DNA of 19,133 nt, from assembly GCA_903873355.1 (NCBI GenBank), contig CAIQOG010000063.1:1-19133 (forward strand), given 5' to 3'. Positions within the stretch are counted from its first letter, which is position 1. Each line of letters starts with the position of its first letter. The translations under genes were made by a program, and so were the position numbers. Positions 7,626 to 17,109 of this stretch are shown one piece after another. Under the pieces are notes generated by a model that saw only the letters and a program-made list of their open reading frames with translations, was not told the DNA's origin and searched no databases. This DNA comes from an uncultured Bacteroidales bacterium (GTDB lineage: Bacteria > Bacteroidota > Bacteroidia > Bacteroidales > Paludibacteraceae).

Positions 7626-9911
7626 ATGGAACAAAAAACTACACTTTCGGCGAGAACAATTTTAATGTCTTTGTTTCTGGTCGGTTTTACTTTTATCTAC
7701 GCTGCCGATGTTGCATTGAGATTCACAACTAAACCCTCCAGTGCTGCATCCTACACCTTTTCAACCGGCGATATTCTTTATGCAGTAGATGCTACAACCA
7801 TGACAGGGAGCAACAGTAATACCTGTTTTGTAAGTCCAAACAACATCCGCGTACAACTCAAGGAAGTTATTCTTGCGTTAACCAGTACTTCAGCTTCAGC
7901 TATTACCGTTCATGGAATGAGTTCCGGATCGACCTCAGCAAGAACAATTTATCAGATATCCGTTGCCGACACTAAAGATGGGACTTATACGCTGGTAGAT
8001 GATGTAACATTAGCCAATACAAAAATAACTTCCACAATAAGTGGAAATACAACCTGCGGCACTTCAATCGCAACAGGATTAATTATTGCGAAGGGAAAAT
8101 TCGTAAAAATAAGCTTTTGCACGGGTACTTCAGGCAGTCCAACTCAAAATCTGAATTTGAGTGGATTCACCATTACTCCGGGTGCTACCACACCTTCAGT
8201 TGTTCTGAAATCGGGTTCTATACCATCACCGGCTATGGAAACCCTTGCTATGACACCTGTTGTTTTCAGCTATCTGAATGTGGCTGATAATAACAATGTA
8301 ATTTCAAACTTTTACACTAACAATGCCGATACGACTATAACTACTCCACCAACAGGTATTTCATTCAGTAAAAACACAACAGACAATACCATAACGCTGA
8401 GTGGTACACCACCCACCGGAACAGCAGGAACGTATTATTATAAATTGAAAGTAAAAGAAACAGGTGGTGATTCAATTTCCGGAAGTCTGATTATCAGTCC
8501 GTATTCAACTCCTACACCTGTAATAACCGTTCCAGCAAATTCAAGCCAGAGTTTAAAAGCAGGAAGTAAAATTACTGATATTATATTTACACTAAAAAAT
8601 GCAACCGATGCGACAGTTACCGGACTACCATCAGGAATAACTGCAGCTTATAAAAACGACAGTTGTACAATTTCCGGAAAAATTGACTCGACTGCCACAC
8701 CAGGCGCTTATGCTTATATAGTGAAAGCTACTCCACTGGAAGGATATACCGGCAGCGAAATTACTGCCACCGGCACTATTCTGGTAAAAGATTCAATGGC
8801 AACACGAGTTCTGTATTTAGCAGCCACCACAGTAACAAATGCGAATGATTTGTTACTGAATCAACTGAATTCAAGTCCGAAATACCTTGTAACCCAACGC
8901 GCTGCAATCGCTGGCTTTACAGGAAATTACGATAATTATGATTTAATCGTTCTTCACGAATCTTTAACAGGAGGCGATGCTGCAACAGCAGGACATGAAC
9001 TGAATTTAATGAAGACTGTCGACAAACCGATTCTGAATACCAAATCTTATTTCTACACAGCCGGAACGACTCCACGCTGGGGTTGGGGAACACCTAACAA
9101 TGGAAATGCCGGCAAAGGACTGGTTGCAGTTCAACCATCACATCCGATTTTTGACGGTATTACATTAAGCGATAGTCTTTACATCTATAATACGGTTACT
9201 GCAAAAAACATTCAACCGGTTACAGCAGTTACTATTGGCGGTTATCAGATTGGGAAAGTTGCAGGCGGAATTGCAATACACGATGTGCCTGCTTCGGTTA
9301 GACTGGGTGCCGGTAAAACTTCAAAATATCTGATGATTAGTCTGCTATCAACAAAATTCAATGACCTGTCGGCTGATGGTCTGAAATTGCTGGACAATGC
9401 TATACATTATCTACTTTCAGGAACACAGTTTGCAGCACCAAGTCTCGAAATTGCTTCGTTTAAAGTTGATACAGCAAGTGCAATTATTGTTCATAGTCCG
9501 GCAGCAATTTCGTTGGTTCTGCCTACAGGAACTGACCTGACTGCTCTAAAACCGACTATAGAATTAAGTGGAATTGGAACAACAGTAAGTCCTGCATCGG
9601 GGGTTGCAACTAATTTCTCAACCTCAGGAACTACAGCGGTTAATTATACAGTAACCGATGGCATTAACACAAAAGTTTATGCAGTAAGTATTACAACCGA
9701 ACCGGCTGGTGTAGTCCAACTTAAATTAAAAGGTGTGTATTTTGATGGACAAACAGTTCGTAATGACAATCAGGCATTTCTACAGGTTTATAATGCTGTT
9801 GGAAGTCCGGTTAGTTCATCATACAGTAATATAAACATGACTCAATTTTCTAAAGGAATTTATATCGTAAAATGCAATTCAGGTTCGCTGAAAATTGCAG
9901 TATTAAAGTAG
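7626..9911 (+). CDS. T9SS-exported paralogue of the protein at 1030, with a GATase/ThuA-like module
   Basis: This 761-residue exported protein is a shorter paralogue of the one encoded at 1030-3930. The signal peptide spans residues 1-26 (FTFIYA/ADV). A beta-rich N-terminal domain follows (27-188) with no clear similarity to the paralogue at sequence level. Two Ig-like repeats (about 189-290 and 292-392), an alpha/beta module at 395-597, a DUF5018-like segment at 607-690 and a type A T9SS tail at about 705-761 all align with the paralogue. The module shares exact runs with it, including YDLIVLHESLTGG, GGYQIGKVAGG and AIHDVPASVRL. These are denser than in the Ig repeats, so the module is probably the functional core. 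No Cys stands at the expected nucleophile elbow, so a binding or non-amidotransferase role is as likely as catalysis. The two extra Ig repeats of the paralogue are absent here. Function remains unknown. Confidence 0.85.
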   Translation: MEQKTTLSARTILMSLFLVGFTFIYAADVALRFTTKPSSAASYTFSTGDILYAVDATTMTGSNSNTCFVSPNNIRVQLKEVILALTSTSASAITVHGMSSGSTSARTIYQISVADTKDGTYTLVDDVTLANTKITSTISGNTTCGTSIATGLIIAKGKFVKISFCTGTSGSPTQNLNLSGFTITPGATTPSVVLKSGSIPSPAMETLAMTPVVFSYLNVADNNNVISNFYTNNADTTITTPPTGISFSKNTTDNTITLSGTPPTGTAGTYYYKLKVKETGGDSISGSLIISPYSTPTPVITVPANSSQSLKAGSKITDIIFTLKNATDATVTGLPSGITAAYKNDSCTISGKIDSTATPGAYAYIVKATPLEGYTGSEITATGTILVKDSMATRVLYLAATTVTNANDLLLNQLNSSPKYLVTQRAAIAGFTGNYDNYDLIVLHESLTGGDAATAGHELNLMKTVDKPILNTKSYFYTAGTTPRWGWGTPNNGNAGKGLVAVQPSHPIFDGITLSDSLYIYNTVTAKNIQPVTAVTIGGYQIGKVAGGIAIHDVPASVRLGAGKTSKYLMISLLSTKFNDLSADGLKLLDNAIHYLLSGTQFAAPSLEIASFKVDTASAIIVHSPAAISLVLPTGTDLTALKPTIELSGIGTTVSPASGVATNFSTSGTTAVNYTVTDGINTKVYAVSITTEPAGVVQLKLKGVYFDGQTVRNDNQAFLQVYNAVGSPVSSSYSNINMTQFSKGIYIVKCNSGSLKIAVLK

Positions 9912-9946
9912 TTTTTTTTCATAATTGGTAAAGGTTTGTAAATGAG

Positions 9947-9978
9947 AAAGCGTGACGTAGTGATTACGTTGCGCTTTT
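9947..9978 (+). terminator. Probable terminator of the gene ending at 9911
   Basis: AAAGCGTGACGTA (9947-9959) pairs with 9965-9977 over 13 bp with two adjacent G-T wobbles and a 5-nt GTGAT loop. The right arm ends in only four T, so termination may be partial. It is the only hairpin of note between this gene and the susC-like promoter. No gene is seen in the rest of the 304-nt spacer 9912-10215. Confidence 0.7.
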
Positions 9979-10101
9979 AGTTTGGAGTTTATCCTCAGAT
10001 ACGACAATCTATTTCTATAAAATAAAAAAAACACTTTTTCTACAGTTATATTTGAAACAATGTTCAACAAAGAGATATATTAACACAACTATCGATTAAA
10101 G

Positions 10102-10134
10102 TCAAAAATTCCACCGATATACGTCAATTTTTGA
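10102..10134. promoter_or_regulatory. Inverted repeat overlapping the susC-like promoter (candidate operator)
   Basis: TCAAAAATT (10102-10110) and AATTTTTGA (10126-10134) are exact reverse complements separated by 15 nt. The right half overlaps the upstream promoter box (10128-10133). The placement suits a dimeric regulator, for example the hybrid two-component systems that commonly control such loci. A/T-rich repeats also arise by chance, so this is only a candidate. Confidence 0.35.
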
Positions 10135-10165
10135 ACATTTTTACCATTACAATATCCTATTTTTG
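10128..10165 (+). promoter_or_regulatory. Promoter of the pectin-utilisation operon
   Basis: TTTTTGAACATT starts at 10128 and TATTTTTG (10158-10165) matches TAnnTTTG exactly. It shares the whole upstream box, a GTA-CG stretch after the -7 box and the 30-nt offset with the promoter at 936. The susC-like start codon is 50 nt downstream. Confidence 0.7.
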
Positions 10166-10215
10166 TACCGTAAAACTATATAATCAATTAAAATAATTTA
10201 ATACATGAAAATACA

Positions 10216-13200
10216 ATGAAAGAAGCAAAATCACAAATAAAGCTATTTTTCAATCGTTTCGGTCTTGTTATACTAGCTGTGTTTTTTGCAGTCAGTTCGG
10301 TAAATGCACAGGTTAAAACTGTTACCGGAATAATTAAAGATGCGTCAGGCGAAACAATAATCGGAGCTTCAGTAACTGTGAAAGGCACTAAAACAGCGAC
10401 TATAACAGATGTTGATGGAAAATACAAAATTAATGTGCCCTCAGATGGAAAAATCTTAGTGGCATCATACATTGGTATGGAGACACAGGAATTATCAATT
10501 AAATCAGGTTCGATTAATATAACACTGTATCCAGTTGACAAGTCTTTGGATGAAGTAGTAGTTATTGGATATGGAACTCAGAAAAAGAGAGATCTTACCG
10601 GATCGGTATCCTCGGTTGGTGAGAAACAATTAAAGGACATCCCTGTATCTTCAGTAGCAGAAGCTCTGACCGGAAAACTCACAGGTGTACAGGTTACAAC
10701 CACTGAAGGTTCTCCGGATGCTGAAATTAAAATCCGTGTTCGTGGTGGCGGCTCAATTACTCAAAGCAATACTCCGCTTTATATAGTCGATGGTTTTGCA
10801 AAAGATGATATAAAAGATATTTCACCTTCTGAGATTCTATCAATCGATGTAATGAAAGATGCGTCATCAACTGCCATATATGGTTCGCGTGGTGCAAACG
10901 GTGTTATATTTATTACCACAAAATCAGGACAACAGGGTAAAATATCTATAAGCTATAACGGTTATGCCGGGATAAAAAATGTCACCAAAATGCTTAATGT
11001 TCTTAGTCCTTATCAGTTTGCACAAAAACAATATGAAAGAGCTGTATGGGGTGGTGGAACTAAAGTAGCCAGTGAATATGAAACTTATTTTGGAAGTTAC
11101 AATGACATCGATTTGTACAATTACTACACTCCTACCAATTGGCAAAAAGAAACATTTGGACGAACAGGTGTTACTCAAAACCATTCATTAGCAGTTAGTG
11201 GTGGTGATAAAAAATTCAGCTATAATGCATCGATGAGTTATATATACGATAAGGCAATTATGTATATGTCCGATTATCAGAGATATAATTTCAGCATTAA
11301 ATTAAAGTATAATCCAATCAAATGGTTGAACCTCACATTTACAACCCGTTATGCAGGAACAGATATCAATGGTTCGGGTGCAAATGACCAAACCGGTTTG
11401 GAAAAGTCAACCAGCGATTCGCGTGTTAAAAGCGCTGTTGTCTACAGCCCTATTACACTTAAAAATTTAGTTTCTCAGGATGATGACGCCGATGCAACTG
11501 CAAGTCTTTATTCTCCAATCGAGGCCACTCAGGACAATAACCGAAAACAAAAGAACACCGATTTTAGTATGAATGGCGGTTTTACTATTCATTTCCTTAA
11601 AAATCTGTCATTAAACTCTACATTCGGATATACAAAAGCTAATCGTGGTGATAACAGATTTTTTGGTTTGACTTCTTATTTCGTACGCGAAGGTGGTGCG
11701 TTGAAAGGATCAGATAATTTATCTGCCCCTGTGGTTTTTATTACTAATTCCGACCGAACAACCTGGCAAAACACGAATGTCATAAATTACAAAAAAGACA
11801 ATTTTATAAAGGGACATAACCTGAATGCAGTTTTGGGTCAGGAAACCCTTATCAGAACATACAGCACTTTTGTTCATGACCTTGAACAATTTCCTCGTGA
11901 TTATAAAGCAGAACAAGCCTGGGGAGATATAGAGGCAGGAACAGCACGCCCTACATATCCTTTCTTTGAACCTGATTATCGTTTATTCTCCTATTTTGGA
12001 CGTTTAAATTATGATTATAAAGGCCGATACCTGCTCTCAGCCACGATGCGCGCCGATGGTTCAAGCAAATTTGCCAGTGGTCATCAGTGGGGATTTTTCC
12101 CATCCGTATCATTAGGATGGCGAATTTCTGACGAATCATTTATGCAGGAGGCTCAATCGTGGCTTTCAAACCTGAAATTTAGAGGTGGTTACGGAGAGTC
12201 CGGAAATGATAATATAGATAACTCGGCTTTTATACGTACTTACAAATTATCTCAAACCCCGAGTTATCTTGACCCAACATTGTTTAATAAAATGGGTTAT
12301 ACCGGTCTAACCCTTGCAAATGCCGGTTTAAAATGGGAAACTACCGTTACAAAAAATATAGGACTTGATTTCGGGTTTTTCAAAGGAAGAATTAATGGTT
12401 CTGTTGAATTTTATGACAACATGACCTTAGATGCACTTATGAAAGTTAATCTTGGTGGAGTTGGTTATACCGATCAGTGGCAAAATGCTGCCTCTACCTC
12501 AAATAAAGGAGTAGAACTTACACTTAATGCTGAACTTGTTCAGACAAAGGATTTCACGCTGAGTTGCTCGGTTAATGTAAGCAAAAACACAAATAGTGTT
12601 TTAGCGCTCAGAAACGGTGTACAATCAACATTTAATGAAGCCTGGACAAGCTGGAGTGAAGCGTCAAACAGTTATACTGTTTCAGTTGGTCAGCCGGTTG
12701 GTTTAATCTATGGTTTTGTAAACGATGGCTGGTATGCAGCAGATGATTTTATGTGGAACGGAACTTCCTGGGCAGTAAATACATTGAAATATCCTAATGT
12801 CGATGCAACTTCAGGCACAAAAGTATATTCCGATAATAATGGCAATAAATGGGTGGATAACAGTGGAATTACCGGATTAAGCTGGGGCCCTGGTGCCATG
12901 AAATTAAAAGACACTAATAACGATGGAAAAATTGATTTAAATGATAAAACATTAATCGGGAATACTAATCCGGTTCATTTTGGTGCTTTCTCACTGACAG
13001 CAACTTTCAAGGGATTTGATGCAAGTGCCAACTTTAACTGGGTTTATGGGAATCAAATATATAATGCAACAAAAATCGAACTGTCGGCAGAATATTATAA
13101 ATACCGGAATATGTTATCAAGCGGAGACGTTACCTATACTCAGATTGACTGGAAAACAGGTTTACGAATGGCTGACCCGGTTATGATTGAAGCTGCAAAT

Positions 13201-13512
13201 ACCAATGCCACCATGTGGGCTGCTCCTACCGGTCGTTATGCTACAACCTCCTGGGCAATTGAAGATGGTTCATTCCTGAGATTCAACAATCTTACAATTG
13301 GTTATACCCTACCAAAGAAAGTCTCAACAAAATTCTTTATACAGAAATTAAGAGTTTATGCTTCCGGTTATAATCTGTATACCTGGACTAAATATACCGG
13401 TTATGACCCCGAAGTTGATACACGTCGTTCAACACCGGCAACACCGGGCGTAGATTATTCTGCATATCCCAAGAGTCGTTCTTACAATATAGGAGTTAAC
13501 ATTACATTCTAA
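10216..13512 (+). CDS. SusC/RagA-like TonB-dependent outer-membrane transporter
   Basis: This is the outer-membrane importer of the operon. It takes up oligosaccharide using TonB energy and pairs with the SusD-like lipoprotein encoded 8 nt downstream. At 1098 residues its length is normal for the family. The signal peptide covers 1-31 (SSVNA/QVK). A carboxypeptidase-regulatory-like beta domain spans about 36-105 (VTGIIKDASGE, GASVTVKGT, DVDGKY). The SusC-type linker LDEVVVIGYGTQKKRD begins at 111. The plug follows to about 236, ending in YGSRGANGVIFITTKSG. The 22-strand barrel fills the rest and ends SYNIGVNITF with a terminal Phe, as outer-membrane barrels do. A D-x-N-x-D-G-x-I-D loop near 899-907 is common in this family. 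There is no N-terminal STN domain, so it is probably not a sigma-signalling receptor. The ATG at 10216 is chosen because the signal peptide starts there. Pectic substrate is inferred from the downstream genes. Confidence 0.95.
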   Translation: MKEAKSQIKLFFNRFGLVILAVFFAVSSVNAQVKTVTGIIKDASGETIIGASVTVKGTKTATITDVDGKYKINVPSDGKILVASYIGMETQELSIKSGSINITLYPVDKSLDEVVVIGYGTQKKRDLTGSVSSVGEKQLKDIPVSSVAEALTGKLTGVQVTTTEGSPDAEIKIRVRGGGSITQSNTPLYIVDGFAKDDIKDISPSEILSIDVMKDASSTAIYGSRGANGVIFITTKSGQQGKISISYNGYAGIKNVTKMLNVLSPYQFAQKQYERAVWGGGTKVASEYETYFGSYNDIDLYNYYTPTNWQKETFGRTGVTQNHSLAVSGGDKKFSYNASMSYIYDKAIMYMSDYQRYNFSIKLKYNPIKWLNLTFTTRYAGTDINGSGANDQTGLEKSTSDSRVKSAVVYSPITLKNLVSQDDDADATASLYSPIEATQDNNRKQKNTDFSMNGGFTIHFLKNLSLNSTFGYTKANRGDNRFFGLTSYFVREGGALKGSDNLSAPVVFITNSDRTTWQNTNVINYKKDNFIKGHNLNAVLGQETLIRTYSTFVHDLEQFPRDYKAEQAWGDIEAGTARPTYPFFEPDYRLFSYFGRLNYDYKGRYLLSATMRADGSSKFASGHQWGFFPSVSLGWRISDESFMQEAQSWLSNLKFRGGYGESGNDNIDNSAFIRTYKLSQTPSYLDPTLFNKMGYTGLTLANAGLKWETTVTKNIGLDFGFFKGRINGSVEFYDNMTLDALMKVNLGGVGYTDQWQNAASTSNKGVELTLNAELVQTKDFTLSCSVNVSKNTNSVLALRNGVQSTFNEAWTSWSEASNSYTVSVGQPVGLIYGFVNDGWYAADDFMWNGTSWAVNTLKYPNVDATSGTKVYSDNNGNKWVDNSGITGLSWGPGAMKLKDTNNDGKIDLNDKTLIGNTNPVHFGAFSLTATFKGFDASANFNWVYGNQIYNATKIELSAEYYKYRNMLSSGDVTYTQIDWKTGLRMADPVMIEAANTNATMWAAPTGRYATTSWAIEDGSFLRFNNLTIGYTLPKKVSTKFFIQKLRVYASGYNLYTWTKYTGYDPEVDTRRSTPATPGVDYSAYPKSRSYNIGVNITF

Positions 13513-13520
13513 AAAATATT

Positions 13521-15392
13521 ATGAAAATGAAAAAATATAGTATATTAAAACTATTGATCGGCATTACAATAATTGGTTTTTCAACTTCATGTAATGATTT
13601 GCTGAATGTTCCGAGTAATTCATATTTAAGCGATCAATATGTCTTTTCAGTACCTGACTCAGCTAATCAGGGTATCGCTGCCATTTACAATATATTTGGT
13701 GAAAACAACTCCTACCGTAACCGACTTTGGTTACAAATGAGCACCAACACTGATATTGAATTTCGTTCAGGATGGACTTCAACAGGAGCATTGGCTGTAA
13801 CTAAAGTGGATGATTATTTTGCTCTTTATTATGCTAATAAATCTTTAGGTGAAGGTTATAATAATTCCGATGCAGCAAACCCCTGGAGCCGCATATATCA
13901 GGGCATCGAACGCTGTAATCTGGCTGTAGAAGGTATTCGAAAATTTGGAAATCCTGCTGAAGGGAACGATATGGGACACTTGTTAGGTGAAGCTCTTACC
14001 TTACGTGCATATTTCTATTATGATTTGATTAAATGGTGGGGTGATGTTCCTGCCCGTTTCGAACCTGTGAAAGAGTCAAATATTTATTTGGCTAAAACAA
14101 ATCGTGATACCATTTATAATCAGATAATTAAAGACCTTCAGGAATCAACCAAATTGCTTTATGCTCCGGGTGCAAGTGGCTATACACAAACCACAAAACG
14201 GATTACAAAAGATGCAGCCAGAGGGTTACTTGCCCGTATATGTCTGTCGGCAGCAGGTTATTCAATGCGTCCAATTGCAGGTACTGATAATTCAGAAATA
14301 AAAATTACAGTTTCCGATGCAAGAAGAGTAGAACTATATACAATTGCGCGGGATGCCTGTAAGGATATTATTTCAGATGGACATTATAAACTTAGTTCCA
14401 GTTTTAAAAATATATTTTATCGTCAATGCCAGGACAGTATTGAACATGGACATGAAACTATGTGGCAACTACCTTACTTTATGGGTACTCGTGGTCGTAT
14501 GGTTTATAACCTCGGACTTCCCCGCGATGCCGACGGTAAAAATAATTTATCAACAATTGGTGGTCAATTCAAAATAATGCCTACTTTCTTTTATGATTAT
14601 GATGTAAATGACCTCAGACGTGATATAACAGTAGTTCCATATAAAATAGCAAAAAGTACAATTGTTCCGGGTGCGATGGAACAACAGGTATCATCTGGAA
14701 TTACAGGCTTTAATATTGCAAAATGGCGTGCCGAATGGGTAAAGAAACCGATTACCGGGACAGATGATGGTGTTTCACCAATTGTTCTTCGCTATGCTGA
14801 TGTTCTTTTAATGTTTGCCGAAGCTGATTTATTCCTAAATGGTTCAGAAGGTGCAGAATATTTCAATATGGTACGTCGGAGAGCTTTCAATCAACCATTA
14901 ACAAGTGCTTCTCCTTATGATCTCCCATTGACTTTGGATAATATCAAAAAAGAAAGAGCTTTCGAATTATGTGGTGAAAACATCCGTAAATATGATTTGG
15001 AACGTTGGGGTGAACTTAAATCAGGTATTGAAAAAACTAAAGCAAATCTTGCAGCACTTCGCGATGGGCTGGGTGATTATGCAACTGTTCCCGGCACAAT
15101 TTACTATAAATGGACAGTCGACAATACAGTCACTACCGGTGAACGTGTAATTATAGTCTATGGGCTCAACCGTGGTGAAACCGATGATAAAACAATCACT
15201 GATCCAACAGGAGGCTGGACAAAAAAAGTTTGGACTTTAGGTACGAGTGGTTCAGAATTGTACCTTGGCGATGGCTTTATTACAAATCTTTATTGTGGTG
15301 ATCCTGACAAATACCAACTACTTCCAATTATGAATCAGATTTTGCTTACAAGCAATGGTATGCTAAGAAATGATTACGGATACGGAAATTAA
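13521..15392 (+). CDS. SusD/RagB-like surface glycan-binding lipoprotein
   Basis: SusD-like proteins cap the SusC barrel on the cell surface and help deliver oligosaccharide. The product has 623 residues. It has a lipoprotein signal with lipobox FSTSC and lipidated Cys24, followed by Asn/Asp as usual for surface export. The N-terminal tetratricopeptide-like region contains QGIAAIYNIFG, NPWSRIYQGIERCN and the typical GEALTLRAYFYYDLIKWWGDVP segment. The C-terminal SusD region shows RYADVLLMFAEADL from about 424, then FNMVRRRAF, and KERAFELCGENIRKYDLERWGEL from about 477, which are family hallmarks. The gene starts 8 nt after the transporter stop codon, so the two are surely co-transcribed. A second in-frame ATG at 13527 would remove only two residues. 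The substrate cannot be read from the sequence; pectic oligosaccharide is inferred from the neighbouring polygalacturonase. Confidence 0.95.
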   Translation: MKMKKYSILKLLIGITIIGFSTSCNDLLNVPSNSYLSDQYVFSVPDSANQGIAAIYNIFGENNSYRNRLWLQMSTNTDIEFRSGWTSTGALAVTKVDDYFALYYANKSLGEGYNNSDAANPWSRIYQGIERCNLAVEGIRKFGNPAEGNDMGHLLGEALTLRAYFYYDLIKWWGDVPARFEPVKESNIYLAKTNRDTIYNQIIKDLQESTKLLYAPGASGYTQTTKRITKDAARGLLARICLSAAGYSMRPIAGTDNSEIKITVSDARRVELYTIARDACKDIISDGHYKLSSSFKNIFYRQCQDSIEHGHETMWQLPYFMGTRGRMVYNLGLPRDADGKNNLSTIGGQFKIMPTFFYDYDVNDLRRDITVVPYKIAKSTIVPGAMEQQVSSGITGFNIAKWRAEWVKKPITGTDDGVSPIVLRYADVLLMFAEADLFLNGSEGAEYFNMVRRRAFNQPLTSASPYDLPLTLDNIKKERAFELCGENIRKYDLERWGELKSGIEKTKANLAALRDGLGDYATVPGTIYYKWTVDNTVTTGERVIIVYGLNRGETDDKTITDPTGGWTKKVWTLGTSGSELYLGDGFITNLYCGDPDKYQLLPIMNQILLTSNGMLRNDYGYGN

Positions 15393-15443
15393 AATTGGCT
15401 AAATTGAAGATTTATAATCGATTAATAATTAAATTATTGCAAG

Positions 15444-17069
15444 ATGAAAAGAATTAAAAAAAATATATCGTTTGTGGCAATCCTTACTTTTATCGGAGTG
15501 TTGGGATTCCTCAACTCCTGCACGGAGGAACTGAATTTACAAAGTTTGCCATACCTGTTCCGTCCGATCAATTTTACAGCAACAATGAATAGTACAATGG
15601 TAACTCTCAGCTGGGCTAAAGTAGATAGTGCTGCTTCATACACGTTGGAAGTAGCTCCCGATAGTGTAAATTTCGTGATTCCGGCTTTTCGTGTAACCAC
15701 AACAGACCTGTCATATACCAAGGAACTTGCTGGAGATGTAACCTTTTATGCGAGGGTTAGAGCAAATGCAGCTGATTCGACTAAAAATTCAAAATTCAAT
15801 GCTACTCTAACCTTTAAAACACCTAAAGAAAATATTTTTTCCGGATTTGGAATAAAAAACAATACCGGAAATACCTATAATGCCTATATGACTGCAGCAA
15901 ATACCCTGGATATTAAGTGGAAACCGGGTGCAAATGCCACGCATTTAACTCTTTCCGGAACAGTTTATCCTATATCCTCAGTTGAAGCTATTGCAGGAGA
16001 AAAGGTGATATCCGGCTTAACTAATTCAATTTGGAATATCGCGATATTCAATGGAACAATACAGAGAGGAGTTACAACTGGGCTTGTTGAAGGAGATGTG
16101 ATACTTCACTCTGGTGATAATCTTCAGACCGCACTTAGTACCGCAACCTCAGGACAAGTTATTCTACTAGATGGTAATGCGTCATTTACAATGGGTACAG
16201 GATCAATGATCATTAATACGAATATAAAATTACGTGGACTTTCTACTACAAATCGTCCAGTTGTTAGTCTGTCAACTGGCGCTTTATCAACTGCAGTTAT
16301 GTTTACTTTAGGTACTTCCCCAATAAGTAATATCAGGATGGAGAATATCGATTTTACAGGTTATCCTGATAACAATATTTCTAACACAAAAATTCAGTAC
16401 ATGTTCAATAATGGTACTGCATCAAGTGTTTCAAATTTATCGTTTACCAACTGTATTCTACGAAATTTTGCAAATACTACTTTCCGGTTAAAAAATGGAG
16501 TATCACAAAAAATTGATACTTTATCGATAAACGGTTGTATAATTAACGATATAGGTTTGTCGGCTACATATTCAATTGTAAACTCAAATACGAACGATTT
16601 ATTTAATAATGTGATCTTTTCAAATTCCACAATTTATAATTTTAAAAATTCACTCGTTTCCCGAACAGGATTTACTATGAGTTCTGTCAATATTATTAAT
16701 TGTAATATCAATCAGGGAATGCAAGACCCTGCATTAGCACGTTATTTGTTGGATTTAAATACCACAGTTTTCTCAGGAACAGGAGTAACCGTTAAAAACT
16801 CAGTTTTTGGAAGTTCCGGTGCTACTATAGGGGCAAACGGAATGAGATATACTGCGGGGACAACTATTTCAATAACCGGCAGTTATTATACTACAGATTA
16901 TGTTGATGATCCAATTCCTGTCGGACTTACAAGTACATCTATAAAATCGAAAATGACAGCATATTCAGGATTATCTACCGCATTATGGAATAATCCTTTG
17001 AGTGGTGATTTCACATTTAAAGATACAAATTTTGCAGGAAAGGGTACTGCAGGAGACCTTCGTTGGTAG
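15444..17069 (+). CDS. Surface beta-helix lipoprotein of pectin loci (DUF4957/DUF5123 type)
   Basis: This 541-residue lipoprotein is third in the operon, the usual place for an accessory surface glycan-binding protein. The lipoprotein signal ends at FLNSC with Cys26, followed by Thr-Glu-Glu. A fibronectin-III-like domain spans about 41-118 (VTLSWAKVDSAASYTLEV, TFYARVRA), with a second beta domain at about 130-215. From about 220 the protein turns into a right-handed parallel beta-helix: DNLQTALSTATSGQVILLDG, then repeated rungs such as IRMENIDFTG, SNLSFTNCILRNF and SVNIINCNINQG. The plan, and an end in AGDLRW, fit the DUF4957/DUF5123 lipoproteins found beside SusC/SusD in Bacteroidetes pectin loci. 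These resemble pectate-lyase folds, but whether they cleave or only bind pectin is not evident here; I see no catalytic signature. The start is fixed by the lipoprotein signal. It lies 51 nt after the SusD-like gene. Confidence 0.85.
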   Translation: MKRIKKNISFVAILTFIGVLGFLNSCTEELNLQSLPYLFRPINFTATMNSTMVTLSWAKVDSAASYTLEVAPDSVNFVIPAFRVTTTDLSYTKELAGDVTFYARVRANAADSTKNSKFNATLTFKTPKENIFSGFGIKNNTGNTYNAYMTAANTLDIKWKPGANATHLTLSGTVYPISSVEAIAGEKVISGLTNSIWNIAIFNGTIQRGVTTGLVEGDVILHSGDNLQTALSTATSGQVILLDGNASFTMGTGSMIINTNIKLRGLSTTNRPVVSLSTGALSTAVMFTLGTSPISNIRMENIDFTGYPDNNISNTKIQYMFNNGTASSVSNLSFTNCILRNFANTTFRLKNGVSQKIDTLSINGCIINDIGLSATYSIVNSNTNDLFNNVIFSNSTIYNFKNSLVSRTGFTMSSVNIINCNINQGMQDPALARYLLDLNTTVFSGTGVTVKNSVFGSSGATIGANGMRYTAGTTISITGSYYTTDYVDDPIPVGLTSTSIKSKMTAYSGLSTALWNNPLSGDFTFKDTNFAGKGTAGDLRW

Positions 17070-17109
17070 TATTCATCCTTTACGTTTAAAATTTTTTATA
17101 TCAAAAGAA

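Noticed and set aside
1030..9911. The paralogues at 1030 and 7626 as parts of a recent DNA duplication or mobile element
   Set aside because: The nucleotide sequences have diverged well beyond recent duplication, and I see no terminal repeats, transposase or target-site duplication.
10205..10219. Four-codon frame (ATG AAA ATA CAA TGA) overlapping the susC-like start by ATGA
   Set aside because: It is tempting as a leader peptide, but such a short frame is expected by chance in an A-rich leader and nothing else supports it.
14344..14577. Second plus-strand frame inside the SusD-like gene
   Set aside because: Fully contained in a well-supported gene in another frame, with no family features.
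17002..17109. Upstream in-frame ATG that would lengthen the GH28 protein by 36 residues
   Set aside because: It overlaps the end of the previous gene by 68 nt, and the extension is not signal-like and would place the clear signal peptide (starting at 17110) internally.
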